The notes below the pieces were generated by a model. That model did not search any database and had not been told where the DNA came from. It saw only the letters and a program-made list of their open reading frames with translations. The position numbers and the translations under genes are program-made. A DNA stretch of 64,000 nucleotides from Symbiodinium natans (Eukaryota > Sar > Dinophyceae > Suessiales > Symbiodiniaceae): contig CAJNDS010002456.1 in NCBI GenBank assembly GCA_905221605.1, forward strand, positions 129,382-193,381, in the 5' to 3' direction. Shown in pieces: positions 46,225 to 57,335 of this stretch (positions within the stretch are counted from its first letter, which is position 1; each line of letters starts with the position of its first letter).

Positions 46225-46414
46225 TGACCCCCCAGCAGAATGAAAAAAAAACACAAGAAAAATACAAGAATGAAGAGAAATAAGATCAAAAACAACGAAT
46301 ACAAAAAAAATACAAAAAAATGCAAAAAAAAAAAAATGCAAAAAATACACAAAAAAATACAAGAAAAACACAAGACAAATGCAAGAACAATACGAGAAAA
46401 TGCAAGGGGGGGGG

Positions 46415-46458
<44 letters not shown>

Positions 46459-46823
46459 CTTGTGTTTTTGTCGTGTTTTTTTTTTTTTTTTCCGTGTTTC
46501 TTTCCGTCTCGCGTATTTTTTTTTTTCCGTTTTTTTCCGTGTGTTTTTTTTTTTTTTTTCGTATTTTTTCCGTGTTTTTTTTCGTGTTTTTTGGATTTTT
46601 TTCGCGTATTTTTCGCATATTTCAAAATACAACAAAACACGAAAAAAACACGGAAAAAGCAACGCGAAACATACGGAAAAATACGACTAAATACAAGAAC
46701 CCCCCCGGCCCGCGCGCCCTCCCCCCCCCCCCCCCCCCCCCCCCCCCCCGCCCCCCCCCCCCCCCCCCCCCCGCCCCCCCCCCCCCCCCGCCCCCCCCCC
46801 CCCCGCCCCCCCCCCCTCCCCCG

Positions 46824-46892
<69 letters not shown>

Positions 46893-47121
46893 CCCCCCGC
46901 CTGCCCCACCGGACGAAAAACACGAAGAAAAAACAAAAAAAAACACGAAAAATACGGAAAAAATACGAAAAAAAAACACGAAAAAATACAAAAAAAACAC
47001 TGAAAAAATGCGGAAAAATACGACAAAAACACAAGACCCCCCCCCCCCCCCCCGCCTCCGCCCTCCCCCCCCCCCCCCCCCCCGCCCCCCCCCCCCTCCC
47101 CCCGCCCCCCCCCCCCCCCCG

Positions 47122-47160
<39 letters not shown>

Positions 47161-47320
47161 CACGAATAAAACGAAAAAACCGGAAAAAACACGAAAAAAA
47201 ATAAAAAAAACTTAAAAAATACGAAAAATACGAAAAACACGAAAAAAACACGCGAAAAATACGAAAAAAAAAAAAAAACACGACAAAAATACAAGCCACC
47301 CCCCCCCCCCCCCGCCCTCC
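46225..47320. repeat. 1.1-kb A/T and G/C homopolymer array with a large palindrome
   Basis: An A-rich arm is followed by a G-run of about 50, a T-rich arm, the turn CGCATATTTCAAAATAC near 46613-46630, an A-rich arm and a C-run block of about 190. Two more A-rich/C-run units follow. The A-rich parts are built of ACACGAAAAATACGAAAA. The two halves around 46620 are reverse complements in pattern. The five 300-400-residue frames through it encode only poly-Gly, poly-Pro and Phe/Lys-rich tracts. Confidence 0.9.
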
Positions 47321-47499
47321 GTGCCTCTGTATTTTTCTTGTATTTGCTCTTGGGTTTTGTACTTTTTTGCATTTTTCTTGTGATTTTCTTGTATGTTTCC
47401 TTGTGTTTTTCTTGTATTTTTCTTGTATTTGTTTTTGTGTTTTTCTTGTATTGTCTTGTAAGTTGCCTGTGTTTTTTTTCACGCCCGTCACAAGTCTAG

Positions 47500-47795
47500 A
47501 CATGAAAAGGGGTTGTGGGTGAAGGTCACTAAAGGTCGAGGGTTTGTGCTTCGTTAAGTTGAGGGGCTCCGGTATTGAAGACCTACAGTGCGGAGGACAG
47601 GGACTTAAGGACATGGAGGACTGTGACCCCTAATGCTCCTTTCGAGATCTTTCGGGTTTGCATGACTTCAGGATCCTTGTGGGGGTGTGCGATGAGGGCA
47701 AACCGCTTAGGTCTGGACTGCTTTGGGCACGTGCTTAAGGTTTACGGTTCAGGGTCGAGGTTGAGGCTTCAGGGTCTGAGGTCAAAGTAAGTAAA
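47500..47795. repeat. Highly degenerate telomere-like stretch
   Basis: GGTTTACGGTTCAGGGTCGA and similar GGGTTTAG relatives; weak. Confidence 0.4.
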
Positions 47796-47800
47796 CTGCT

Positions 47801-48211
47801 TTGGGCTCGGCTGCTTTGGGCTCGGCTGCACCGCAAGGAAATATCGGTTGTTACAGCGTTTTCCTCGGTTCTTGTTCTCAAGAACTTCGAGCGTCACCCA
47901 ATTTTCTGCACGATATTAGGCATCTGGGGTTGCAGAAGAGCAAGCAAGTAGCAACAAAAACGTTCCGTTTCATTCCAATACTTCGCTGCCCGAAAACATC
48001 GGTACTTATAATGTTTTTGAGCGCGCAACACGAAGTGCGGCGGGCGAAGCCGGATTCGGAAAACATACCACCAAATCAGTCGCACGTGTGTCAGAAAACG
48101 CGGTGGCCCAAATCAGAAAACAAAGAAGGCAAATCAACAAGCACTTACCTGATTCCGGGTGAATCAGCAAACAAGCTGACATTCTTGGTCATGTTCCGGG
48201 GGTTGGGTTAG
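47801..48211 (+). CDS. Open frame of 136 codons, uncertain
   Basis: The + frame stays open through unique sequence with a plausible composition (DIRHLGLQKSKQVATKTFRF; a Lys/Asn/Ser-rich end). No ATG-based start with context, no splice sites and no known family. The following telomere-like patch begins inside its last codons, so at least the end is accidental. Confidence 0.25.
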   Translation: MGSAALGSAAPQGNIGCYSVFLGSCSQELRASPNFLHDIRHLGLQKSKQVATKTFRFIPILRCPKTSVLIMFLSAQHEVRRAKPDSENIPPNQSHVCQKTRWPKSENKEGKSTSTYLIPGESANKLTFLVMFRGLG

Positions 48212-48297
48212 GTTAAATCTTCGGATTCTGGTGTCGAGGCTCAGGGTTCGGGGCTTCAGGGTTTGCATTTTGGGGGTTTTGGGGTAGGGTTGTTGGG
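48198..48297. repeat. Degenerate telomere-like patch
   Basis: GGGTTGGGTTAGGTTAAATC, GGCTCAGGGTTCGGGGCTTC and related units. Confidence 0.6.
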
Positions 48298-48902
48298 TAG
48301 GGTCTCGGACTCACGTGCGAATCTTAGCTGGAAAAGGCAGACACCACCCCACTCTTGTGGTAACCTAGGCCGATGGCCGAGAACTTGCTGAACCTTGGCA
48401 GACAAGGGGTGTTGTGGAATGTTGTCGAGTCCATGAGTCCAGAAGTCCAATAATGTGCTGGCAAAGCCAAGCATGGCACAATCGGCACAGCCAGTAGCTA
48501 CTCGGTAGCTCAGGGTTGGATCCCAGGAATGGCTGGACTCAGACCGAGCGGGTTGCATCAAGTCGCTTGCGCTCATCCTAGATCTGCCGGTGCCTTGTCA
48601 AACAAGCAGGTGCTGTGTAGTACAGTCGGAGTGATTCCGTATTTCTGCCCATTTTGCCCGTTGGCGGTTGTTGCGCATCCCAGGTTTGGGCAGAGCAGCG
48701 CTTGGGCGAGGTGCCCGTGCTCGAAGTAGCTTTCGTGGTGGCATCGTTTGGGCTCTGTGCTGCACATTGCCTGTAGTATCTTCGAGAGCACACGCGCATC
48801 ACGCAAGCATAGGTCATGGACGAGATGCGCCAAAACCAGGCTCCCCGCCGCGTGCCTTGGGGCAGATGGGCATTCGGAAGCAGAGCTGGGGGGCCGACGC
48901 AT
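48256..48902 (-). pseudogene. Unknown minus-strand coding region broken by a frame change
   Basis: On the minus strand 48902-48573 reads protein-like to a stop (AHLVHDLCLRDARVLSKILQ, HHESYFEHGHLAQALLC). A second frame, opening at the overlapping ATGA near 48576, continues to 48256 (DLMQPARSESSHSWDPTLSY, CADCAMLGFASTLLDFWTHG, HPLSAKVQQVLG). The two read as halves of one protein offset by one base. I therefore call a frameshifted gene or an undetected short intron. No domain recognised; the composition suggests a repeated-gene or retroelement relic. Confidence 0.42.
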
Positions 48903-49087
48903 CCCTTTTGGTTATCACTCAGAGGTCTTACGTCTCTAGGTCTCTAGGGGGCCTCTGCAATTGCTACTTGAGGCGTGGGCCCGGCGAAGGGGCGCAGCAG
49001 AGGCTCCTGTGACTCGGGCCCTGGAATGTTGCTGGCGCCAGCAACTCCGCTTGGTTTCTTCCAGTCGCTTGGAGACGGGATTGGCTA

Positions 49088-49150
49088 CATGGCTGTCACA
49101 TGGCTGTCACATGGCTGTCACATGGCCGTCACATGGCTGTCACATCCTCA
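49088..49150. repeat. ATGGCTGTCAC 11-bp array
   Basis: Five tandem 11-bp units, one with C for T. Confidence 0.95.
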
Positions 49151-49802
49151 CACCATAGCAATATGTTGACAGTTGAGGGAGCGATGCTGTTCGGCGACTT
49201 GTTTTGTTTCTGTGGGGCTTCGCACGCGTATGTGTAAGTGAATCAAGAAACGGCAGCCCCTGAGTTCACAGAACGTGTTTTTTCTCAGCTGTCTCGTACA
49301 GAGGTCCGCAGGACCAAGTGCTCCGGCTTGAAGTCTGCAACGTCGACCAGCGGAGTGAGCCGAAGGCAGAGGGAGAGAAGCTTTTCTTTTAAGCCCTATA
49401 AATCCTCAACGTCCTGGGTCTCGAAGGTCCTCGGAGTGTGGTCGACCCCCCTGGCCGAGATCCTCCAGACCTTTGGCAAAGCTTGGCGCGGTAGATGGTG
49501 GCAGTCTAGGACATTGATCTGCCGAGCCCAGCGGAAGCGATCCGACAACTCGGTCCCCTCAAGCTACTGTACACAGCACGCGAAACAACAGCATATTACG
49601 ATTTCTCACCGCGGCAAGATGTGTAGGCAACGACGCAGCTAACTGGTCCTTTGACGTGCTCGGGGCTTCTCAAAAAACTTTAGGACCCGGTTCTTTCAGC
49701 CAGTTTGTTGCAGGGCTTGGCAGATACTGTACACCCGGTTTACCCCACTTTCTGGATGGCATTGAGCGGAAGAGGGTAGGCCCGGCCTACATGCCCGAGA
49801 AG

Positions 49803-50646
49803 GGAGTCTTCCCATCAGCCTGGAGCCGCATCCAAGGCAGCCGCGGATGACGGTGCCGATGAAGTCTTATCCGCTGTGTCTTGGATATTGGATGTCGCTG
49901 CTTGCAGAGCTTGTAGGCTGTAGCAATGGTTTAACATCAAGTTGCGGTAGGCAACCAAAATATCTAGGTTCTGGGTCGTCGGAAGAAAGCGTGTTTCCAC
50001 AGAATGTCATAGGGGTGAGGTATCAGTAGCTTTTGGCCGCCGCGAGCACCGACCTTAGGCAACACCCAGAGCAGGTGGACACCACCGAGGTCACCTGGGC
50101 AGATGTGGGCAGATTTGGGGCATATGTGGGCACACAACAGCAGTTTGATCGACACACGATGAGGATTCACCTGTACGAAGTGAGTGCGAGCATTTGGAGG
50201 ATGGGCTTGACTGCTGTGCTTTGCTGGAGGCCACGACTGGTGAGGTGGAGCCCTTCTCCTTGCATTTGAAACTTGCCCCTCGGCGGAAGAGGCTGATGTC
50301 GAGGTTTGCTCGTGGCACGAGTCCAGTGCGCCCTAAGCTCATATCTGCTAGTGCTGCAGTGTCAGGAGATGCTCCACCTCCGCAATGCCGACGGGCAAAG
50401 GAGAGGACAACCGACGTAAACAAAAGAAAAAGAGCTCCGCTTTGCATTTTGCTGCGACAGCCTTTCCTGGGCTGTTTTGTCCCTTCCCTCTCTGGGCCTT
50501 AGCAGCTTGGAATATCTTGGAATTCGTCGGTTCGAGTGGGCAGCCCCAGCGCCGAGGTTCTGAAGCGCCAGTACGTGTCGTCTGTGGAAAGGCAGTGGTA
50601 CCAGGAGATCGTCCGAATGGCAGGCGCTCTCTCGGGACAAACTTAG
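49803..50646 (+). CDS. Unknown protein, at least four exons with true C-terminus
   Basis: Exon a, from about 49803 after GAGAAG: ESSHQPGAASKAAADDGADE and then VLSAVSWILDVA. Exon b, 50059-50179: acceptor CGACCTTAG, donor GTACGAA|GTGAGT; reads QVDTTEVTWADVGRFGAYVG and QQQFDRHTMRIHLYE. Exon c, 50230-50415: acceptor GCTGGAG, donor CCGAC|GTAAAC; begins ATTGEVEPFSLHLKLAPRRK. Exon d, 50503-50646: acceptor CCCTCTCTGGGCCTTAG; reads AEVLKRQYVSSVERQWYQEI, ends SGQT and TAG. Exons b to d join in phase (introns 50180-50229, only 50 bp, and 50416-50502). Codon use and charge look like coding sequence. No family recognised. An AAAT/AT microsatellite starts right after the stop. Confidence 0.55.
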
Positions 50647-50722
50647 ATGAATAAATAAACATATTAATAAATGAAAATAAATATAAATAAATAAATAAAT
50701 AAATATATATATATATATATAC
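50647..50722. repeat. (AAAT)n and (AT)n microsatellite
   Basis: ATAAATAAAT units passing into an AT run, directly 3' of a stop codon. Confidence 0.95.
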
Positions 50723-51032
50723 ATACACATACAATTTTGAGAGACAGCCGAAAAAGACCTATGTTCCCACAGCACCGGCCACGTCTCTTCCAAACCCCAG
50801 CCTGGCCTTGTCCACGGCCCAGGGTTTTGTTGAAAGCAATCTTCTCACCGAAGCGATGGTTCAAGGTGAGCAACAAGTGCCCGTGATTGGTCCCACCTCT
50901 TGCAATGTACTCACACGGACTGGAAGCCTGAAGCCGATGTACACCAGAAATAGCTTTCCCGACGCGCATCCTCCTGCTTAAGTGTGCGATGGCGGTCGGT
51001 TCGATCTACACCGGACAAGGCTGCCGCGTGTT

Positions 51033-51048
51033 GCCTTAACGTTCGCAG
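51033..51048 (+). promoter_or_regulatory. Possible spliced-leader acceptor
   Basis: TTGCCTTAACGTTCGCAG ends two bases before the ATG at 51051, giving CCATGC. Such a short distance suits dinoflagellate trans-splicing, but no spliced-leader transcript is available to confirm it. Confidence 0.35.
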
Positions 51049-51050
51049 CC

Positions 51051-51799
51051 ATGCCCGGCGCCGCTGCCAGTTCGTCCGGAGCCGAGAGACTCATCACATT
51101 CAGTCCGAGAGGGCTCAGGCAGGTTTCCTTTCTGGCTGCTGCTGTTGCCATCAGGTTTCAGTCGCTGCCTTCTTTTGCAGGCAAGGGCATGTATATTGCG
51201 CAGCAGTATACACGACTCAGCATATCTTGCATGTCAAATCAGTTCCAAGTTTCGGCAGAAGACGGTTTGCAGTTATTCAGTAGTTTTCAGTAACCGGCAT
51301 CCCAATGGTCCCGGTAGTGGTCACGCTTGGAAGGCAGCGAAGGAAGGCACAGGTGCAGAAGCGCACACGGAAGCGCGCTCGCAAGTGCACGCTTGCATGC
51401 GCACGCGCCTGCATGTGTTTGCTTCGACCTGGGGCTCGGCGCCGAATGCATACTGGATGAACTTAGATTCAGAAAAGTAGAGCCACGGTAGAGCTACACA
51501 AGGGCTAGGATGAGGATGTGGGTACAGACCTGGAACTGGCACAAATCTTTAAGCTTTTCACCCACATTCAGGCTACAACGCCTGGCAGCCACCCCCTGGA
51601 TTCCCAGCTGCAGGTGCCATTGGGAAGCCACAACGAGCTGCAACTCCCAAAACACATCAACTCGGCCACTGACTTGTCGAATCTGGCAGGCTTGGCAGAG
51701 CCCCTGCAAGCACTGGGCGCACCTGGTGCCATGGCACGGATGTTGCCCGCCGGGACCGATCAGAGGGACCTTCCAGGACAGTGCCACAGTGACGCCTGA
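51051..51799 (+). CDS. Small unknown gene with first and last exons
   Basis: First exon, 51051-51122: reads MPGAAASSSGAERLITFSPR then GLRQ, donor CAG|GTTTCC. A middle exon probably starts at 51181 after CTTCTTTTGCAG; one frame reads GKGMYIAQQYTRLSISC, another frame is also open, and the phase is not settled. Last exon, 51528-51799: acceptor GGGTACAG; DLELAQIFKLFTHIQATTPG and then a Leu/Ala/Gly/Pro-rich end finishing CHSDA and TGA. The product would be about 150 residues. Function unknown. Confidence 0.45.
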
Positions 51800-52969
51800 A
51801 GCATGAAGAACATGATAGACACGATACTATAAGAAGTCACGATGACGGCTTTTCTTGCGCTAAGGGGGCCCTGTAGGTTAGGGAGGGTGCGGAGCCCGCA
51901 GCGCTCACATCTGCCAGGCCTGGGCCTTGGATTTGACCCGGCCCTTCGGAGACGTGGCCGAGCTGCAATGGCATGAGTGGCCAATGCCTTTGCGTGCTAG
52001 GCGCCTGTACATGCCGTGGTATACATACATGTACACATGTGTGTATAAAACTGGTGTGTCATGTGTCAAAAACTCCAGCTGATAAGTGGAGTCTTCACGG
52101 GCAAAGAAAGTGGCCAAAGCCCATGTGCATCAACGTCCACACCACAAGTAGGTCCCGACGAATACGAAGGACAGCCGGCGAGCAGCAGTACGGACTCAGG
52201 ACAGAATGTTGGCAAGGGTAGCGGAACGCGTGCTCAACAAACAAACCTGGGATAACGTGCCTACGGCAACTGCAGCAGAATGTGGCTCGCTGGACAAGCG
52301 GGCCACGCAGGCATCGGGCGGGCCACTGTGTTGGAACTTCATCAAAAAGGCAGAAGGTGGCCTTAGCGGGCAAACCAAGCGGCTTAAGGCGCCGTTTGTG
52401 CCGGAATGTGGAGATGTCAGGCAGCACAGTACCGGAATGTGGCTTGGAACCTCAGGCGGGCGACGGCGTCAGACTGGCAACTGTATCAGAATGTGGCATA
52501 GAGCAGATGTGCTTGCAGATTTGCATATGTCGGTTTTCGTATTGCCGATGTCTTCGCACCTCCGGGTTACGCCGCTGTTCGGTGGGAGGGCCTTCTCTCG
52601 GTGCAGGGACCCCGGAGGCGGCACTAACAGGGTTTTACCCTGGATGAGCTCCCTGCACCCGCCCTTCCACCGCAGCGCATAAGTGACAGTGCCACTCCCC
52701 CTTTTCCCTGTCTGCGCCTCGCGGTTTGCCCCGTGGCCTTGTCTGTGTCTACTTGCCATTGTTTTGTTGCTTGCCTCTGCCTTGCATGGCACTCGTGGCT
52801 GCGCTTTTCGCCTCCTCTTGCCTTGCCTGCGTGGTGTGCCGCTTTGCCCCTTCTTCGTCCTTCGTCCCTTCTTGTTGCTCCGCGTTCGCTCCTTACCCCT
52901 GTTGGTGTTTGCTCCTTGGGCCGTTGTGCCTTTTCGGGCTCGTTATGCTGAGTTTGGGCTTGTTCCTAG

Positions 52970-53310
52970 TGCTTCTGATGGCCACTCGCCCTTTTCGGGC
53001 TCGTAGCCCTGGGTCTGGGCTTGTTCCTTCTTGCAGCGCTTCTGTTGCTGGCTTCTGGGCCTGAAGTGCCCCATCCCCCTTTTAGGGCTCGCCAGCCGGG
53101 AGTGGGCTCGTTCCAAGTTGCCGTTTTCTGGGCCTGTAGTGCCCCACACCCCCTCTTCGGGCTTGTATCCCTGGGTTGTGCTCGTTCCAGGTTTGCAGTG
53201 CTTTGTTGCTGTCTTCTGGGGACTATAGTGCCCCTAACCCCCTTTGCGGGCTCGTTACCCTGGGTCTGGGCTTGTTCCAAGGCCGTGCTTCTGTTGCTCC
53301 TGGGGCCTGA
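52970..53310. repeat. ~85-bp tandem units
   Basis: Four to five copies of a unit containing GGGCCTGAAGTGCCCC, TTTTCGGGCTCGTA, CCTGGGTCTGGGCTTGTTCC. Copies differ by 15-25 percent by eye. Confidence 0.8.
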
Positions 53311-54560
53311 TATCCCCCTGTTCTCCGTATTCGGCCGTTACCCTGAACTTGGGTCTTTAGCATGGCTTGCAGAGCTTGAGTTCCCTGACTTCCGGTGCCC
53401 TGCTTGGGATCAGCATTCGCACCTGCCACGTCCCTGGTGGCTTTGGCACTGGGTGCCGCTGTTTCCTGGTTTCCGGTGGTCCTCCTTGGGGTCCAGCTCT
53501 GGCAAGTGTCTTCGTTGGTTCCCGTGTCTCTGTGTCCTTAACCGCTGTTCCCTGGCCTCCGTTGCCTTCCTTGGAGTCAGCGTTTGTGCCGGCCACACCC
53601 TCGCTGGCCTCTCACCTGGCGCTGCTGCATCCTGGCTTCCGGTGGAGTTCCTTGGGGTTCAGCTTTGGCCTTTGCCTTCTGGCACCTCGACCCTGCGTGT
53701 GTTTCGGCGCCGGACCGGTGACCCTGTGCTCCTCTGAGGGCAGTCCTTGTGCCTCCTGTCCAATCCTCGTCCTGTGCAGTCCGGTTTACACCGTGGTGGG
53801 AACAGAGTTCCGTGCCATTCGCCCTGGTAGCCGCCGCCCTACCTGGGCCCCGCGGTCAGGTGCAGCGCCGGGTGGGTTGACTCGGGGCTGTCGGCAGGTA
53901 GGTGCTCAGGATCCGGGCCACTCTGGCAGCTCCAGGTGGTCTACGTGGATGACTTGCACATCATCCTTGTTGGCCCAGACAAGTTCGAGGTCCTTTGGAT
54001 GGCGTTGGCAGCTTACGAAGTCGTAGGTACACCGTTTGCTTTTCACAAATTTAGAGGCCGTTTTCTGGGCCTGAAGTGCCCCGCGCCCCGCCTTCAGGCT
54101 TGTGTCCCTGGTTGAGCACGTTCCAGGTTTGCAGTGCTTTATCCCCCTGTTCTCCTTATTCGGCCGTTACCCTGGGCTTGGGTCTTTAGCATGGCTTGCA
54201 GAGCTTGAGTTCCCTGACTTCCGGTGCCCTGCTTGGGATCAGCATTCGCACCTGCCACGTCCCCGGTGGCTTTGGCACTGGGTGCCGCTGTTTCCTGGTT
54301 TCCGGTGGTCCTCCTTGGGGTCCAGCTCTGGCAAGTGTCTTCGTTGGTTCCCGTGTCTCTGTGTCCTTAACCGCTGTCCCCTGGCCTCCGTTGCCTTCCT
54401 TGGAATCAGCGTTTGTGCCGGCTTTCACCTGGCGCTGCTGCGTCCTGGCTTTCGGTGGTCTTACTGGGGGTCAGCCTTGGCCTTTGCCTGGGCGACAGGC
54501 CTTCTTGGGGTGTACTCCAGCAAGGGCTCGCTCGGCCCTGCGTGTGTTTCGGATCGGTGA
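53311..54560. repeat. Duplicated block (offset about 829 bp)
   Basis: The 280-bp segment beginning ATCCCCCTGTTCTCC at about 53312 recurs at about 54141 with only a few changes, through GCCTTCCTTGG. Flanking parts (CACCTGGCGCTGCTGC, GGTGACCCTGTG, AGGGCA(A/G)TCCTTGTGCC) also recur with gaps. The decayed reverse transcriptase lies between the two copies. Confidence 0.9.
53865..54060 (+). pseudogene. Decayed reverse-transcriptase fragment (YVDD box)
   Basis: 53933-54058 reads QVVYVDDLHIILVGPDKFEV, then LWMALAAYEVVG and TPFAFHKFRG. The YVDD catalytic box is at 53942-53953, followed by the KF..LW...AAYEV.GTPFA.HKF pattern seen in reverse-transcriptase-like proteins that are abundant in dinoflagellates (family memory, not searched). 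A related upstream piece (TRGCRQVGAQDPG) is in another frame. The fragment then runs into the tandem repeat unit, so it is truncated at both ends. No active element here. Confidence 0.65.
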
Positions 54561-54779
54561 CCCTGTGCATGGTGCAAGTCCTCTGAGGGCAATCCTTGTG
54601 CCTCCTGCGCCTGATCAATAAAATGTTACTCTCCCGGTTGCCGGTAAACCTTGTCAGTTCTCCCGCATTGCCTTTGTTCATGATGGCTTGGTGGGCGTCC
54701 ACGTCCGTAGCCACCGCACGCCTGTGCCCTGCCCACACAAAGCAATAAAGTTCAAGTTGTTGGTTGTGCGCAGCCCTGG

Positions 54780-55085
54780 CTCCTCCCAGCTTTGCCTGCC
54801 ATACGGGCTACCCTCTTGGGTTTGTTTTCTTTGGAGTCTTCTTGTGCAGCTTTCGGCCTCAGGGGCTCTTTGGGGTCGATTTTTGCGCCCCGGCGGCTAC
54901 TCCCTGGCCTGCCAGGTGCCGGCGGTCACTCGGGCTCTTTTCTTCCCTCTTGGGTTTGTTTTCTTTGGGGCCTTCTTGTGCAGCTATCGGTCTCAGTGGC
55001 GGCGTTCTGGGGGCTATTCCCAGGCCTGCCAAGTGCCGGCGGTCACTCGGGCACTCATCCGTCGCTTTGTTTTGTTTGGGGCCTT
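54780..55085. repeat. ~125-bp tandem units
   Basis: Two and a half copies of a unit with CTCTTGGGTTTGTTTTCTTT, GGCCTTCTTGTGCAGCT and GCCGGCGGTCACTCGGGC. Confidence 0.85.
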
Positions 55086-55087
55086 CT

Positions 55088-55172
55088 TGTGTGTGTGTGT
55101 GTGTGTGTGTGAGTGTGTCTGTGTGTGTGTGTGTGGGCGTGGGCGTGGGTGTGGGTGTGTGTGGGTGTGAGC
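55088..55172. repeat. (GT)n / GTGGGC microsatellite
   Basis: TGTGTG runs with GAGTGTG and GGGCGTGGGTGTG variants. Confidence 0.95.
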
Positions 55173-55513
55173 TCGGTTGTGGGGGGGCGCGTTTGCGGTT
55201 TGGTTTGCCGGGTTCGTGGTTGGGGCAAAGGTCTCTTGGCTGCAACCAGCTAGTTCCTCCACTTGAACCCTCCGCGGAGGTGTGCCATGACGTTTTCGGA
55301 GCACACCTGAGATGCGGAGGGGGACGTGGTTGTATGGCAGCGAGTACCCTCGCGTGCCGGTCTTCCTTCCTTCCTTCCTTCCTTCCGATGTCTTCGCAGA
55401 TGTGTCTGCTTTGGCATCTCTGGTCTTGTTGAACGCAATGTTTAACATGCGATCCCCCTCCTGCGAGGCAAGCCATAATCGATGTGAGATACTGTTTAAT
55501 CTCATTTCTGCAG

Positions 55514-55689
55514 CCTGAGGGATGCCAGAGCTCTCGGCATTTGTTGCGAGCCCAGTTGCGTTCTGTCCTTCGGAGTACGCTGATCAGGTTGAACCATGGT
55601 TCTAAGCTCATGCTGTGGATGTCCATTCAGGAAGAAGAGGCCGGCAAGACTGTCGATGATGCCGAGAATGAGGCCTGTGTGGTTTTATG
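55514..55689 (+). CDS. Candidate terminal exon, unknown protein
   Basis: Acceptor CTCATTTCTGCAG, then in phase 0 SSRHLLRAQLRSVLRSTLIR and an acidic C-terminus EEEAGKTVDDAENEACVVL followed by TGA. Good coding character; family unknown. Confidence 0.38.
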
Positions 55690-57289
55690 AAGTCTGTTGT
55701 ATGGGTTATGTAGAATCTTTACCTTTGATTTCTGCGTGCTGGTGATGGTTTCGCGCCGTTCTCGCGATTTGGCTTTGGGCATTGGGTGTGCGCTGGCCGG
55801 AGCTGTACTGAGATGTACCGTACCTGTAGTCATCTTGTCAGCGCTTGGTGCAGGCAACCGATGCTGCACTCGCCCAAGTCATTGTCTCAAACTCTCTGCA
55901 CCCCTCTTTGTAAATATTTTTTCATAAGGTTCAGAAGGCCGTCAAGAAGGAAGTGCCACGTGTCAGAAGGTTAGAGATAGGCTCATCTGATGTGTGGGCT
56001 TGACTACCATTTTGCTTGGCTGTAATTCTGGCTCATCTTTGTTGTTCTTAAAGCAACTCTCAGTACTGCAACGCTCATGTGCCCTGCTTTCTGTTTGCGC
56101 CCACGAGTAGTTTTTTGAGCATTGCCAAAAGCAGTTGCTGAGCTTATTTCGAGCCAAGGGCCAAGATAGAAGATGAGACAGACAAAGTTCTGGACAAAGA
56201 CTCAGACAGCGCCAGGCGCGCTCGTCCACTGCATTCCGCCTTCTAGAACATCTCGAGCCCTCGTCATTGCTCAGGGTGCCTCATGACACCGCGGATGCTG
56301 TCCAGATGTACGCCCAGAACAGAATGGTACCAATGTTCAGCCAGATGCTAAGTCGCAGTAGACTTCGATCGAAAGGCTTGCTACCGGTTCTTGCGGCCTC
56401 CAGACTGGCAGTTCCTGCGTTCGCGAGTGGTCTATCGTCACAGAATCACTGCACCATGAGAGCTGAAGAGTGATGAGCACCAGCGCTGTATGACCTCCTT
56501 GCTGGAAGCATCCGGAAGCTCTGTATCTGCACTCAGCTGGTGGCCTGACCATGCGCAAGATCAATGACCTCATCAGTGAGTCCAGGCTTTGGAGAGTGTG
56601 CAAATAGGAATGGTAGACATCTCAGGTCGAAGGCTACGATGGAATGTAAGTGCCAGTCAGCACACGTAGAATCATACTTGTAGATGGAAAGCTCGATGTG
56701 GTCAGGTGCATGTGTATTACTAGTATGGTTTAGGGCATGCATCATCCGGTCACCGGCCGATGTGTCGGATGTAGGTTTTGGAAGAGGTTCTGTCCGGCCC
56801 ATGTATGGACATCCGTTCTCAGATGTTCCCAGTCGCAAGCCTATGAACATCTACAATCAAAATTGTTTGAAGGGTGTTATCTCAAGCTTGTTCTTGTGTT
56901 GCAAGGCAGCCCCCGTGCTGCTCTTGTGTTGCAAGGCAGCTCCTGCACAAGGTTCATGGCAAGCTGAATGCCATGAAGGCAGATGAGAAGGGCACGTGTG
57001 CTCTCCGTGCATGTGCATTGCGCCGTTGCATTGTATTCTCGATCCTCTTGTCTTGAGACACTGTACTCTTGGTTCGTGGGCCAAGCTGTTGTTGCCGTTT
57101 GTAAAGGCGAAGCCACCGGACGTTGGACTGGGATTCGGCAACGCGTTGCATCGCATGTGCTCACGACTGCTTGTATTGGTTAACAGAGTGCGATCTGGAA
57201 ATACGAGTAAAGATGTAACCACATGACTATACATGTACATATAAATCTATATCAAAACATAAACAAATAATGGGTCTGTGTCTGTCTTT

Positions 57290-57313
57290 GTATGTGTGTG
57301 TGTGTGTGTGTGT
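57290..57313. repeat. (TG)n microsatellite
   Basis: TGTGTG run just 5' of a candidate terminal exon. Confidence 0.95.
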
Positions 57314-57335
57314 CTCTGTGTGTGTTGTGGTTCAG

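Noticed and set aside
46132-47614. Frames of up to 402 residues with poly-Gly, poly-Pro and poly-Lys
   Set aside because: Translations of homopolymer runs.
52206-52682. 158-codon + frame with repeated GGAATGTGG motifs
   Set aside because: Overlaps another plausible frame (52061-52255), contains a short repeated motif, and has no clear boundaries; coding status undecided.
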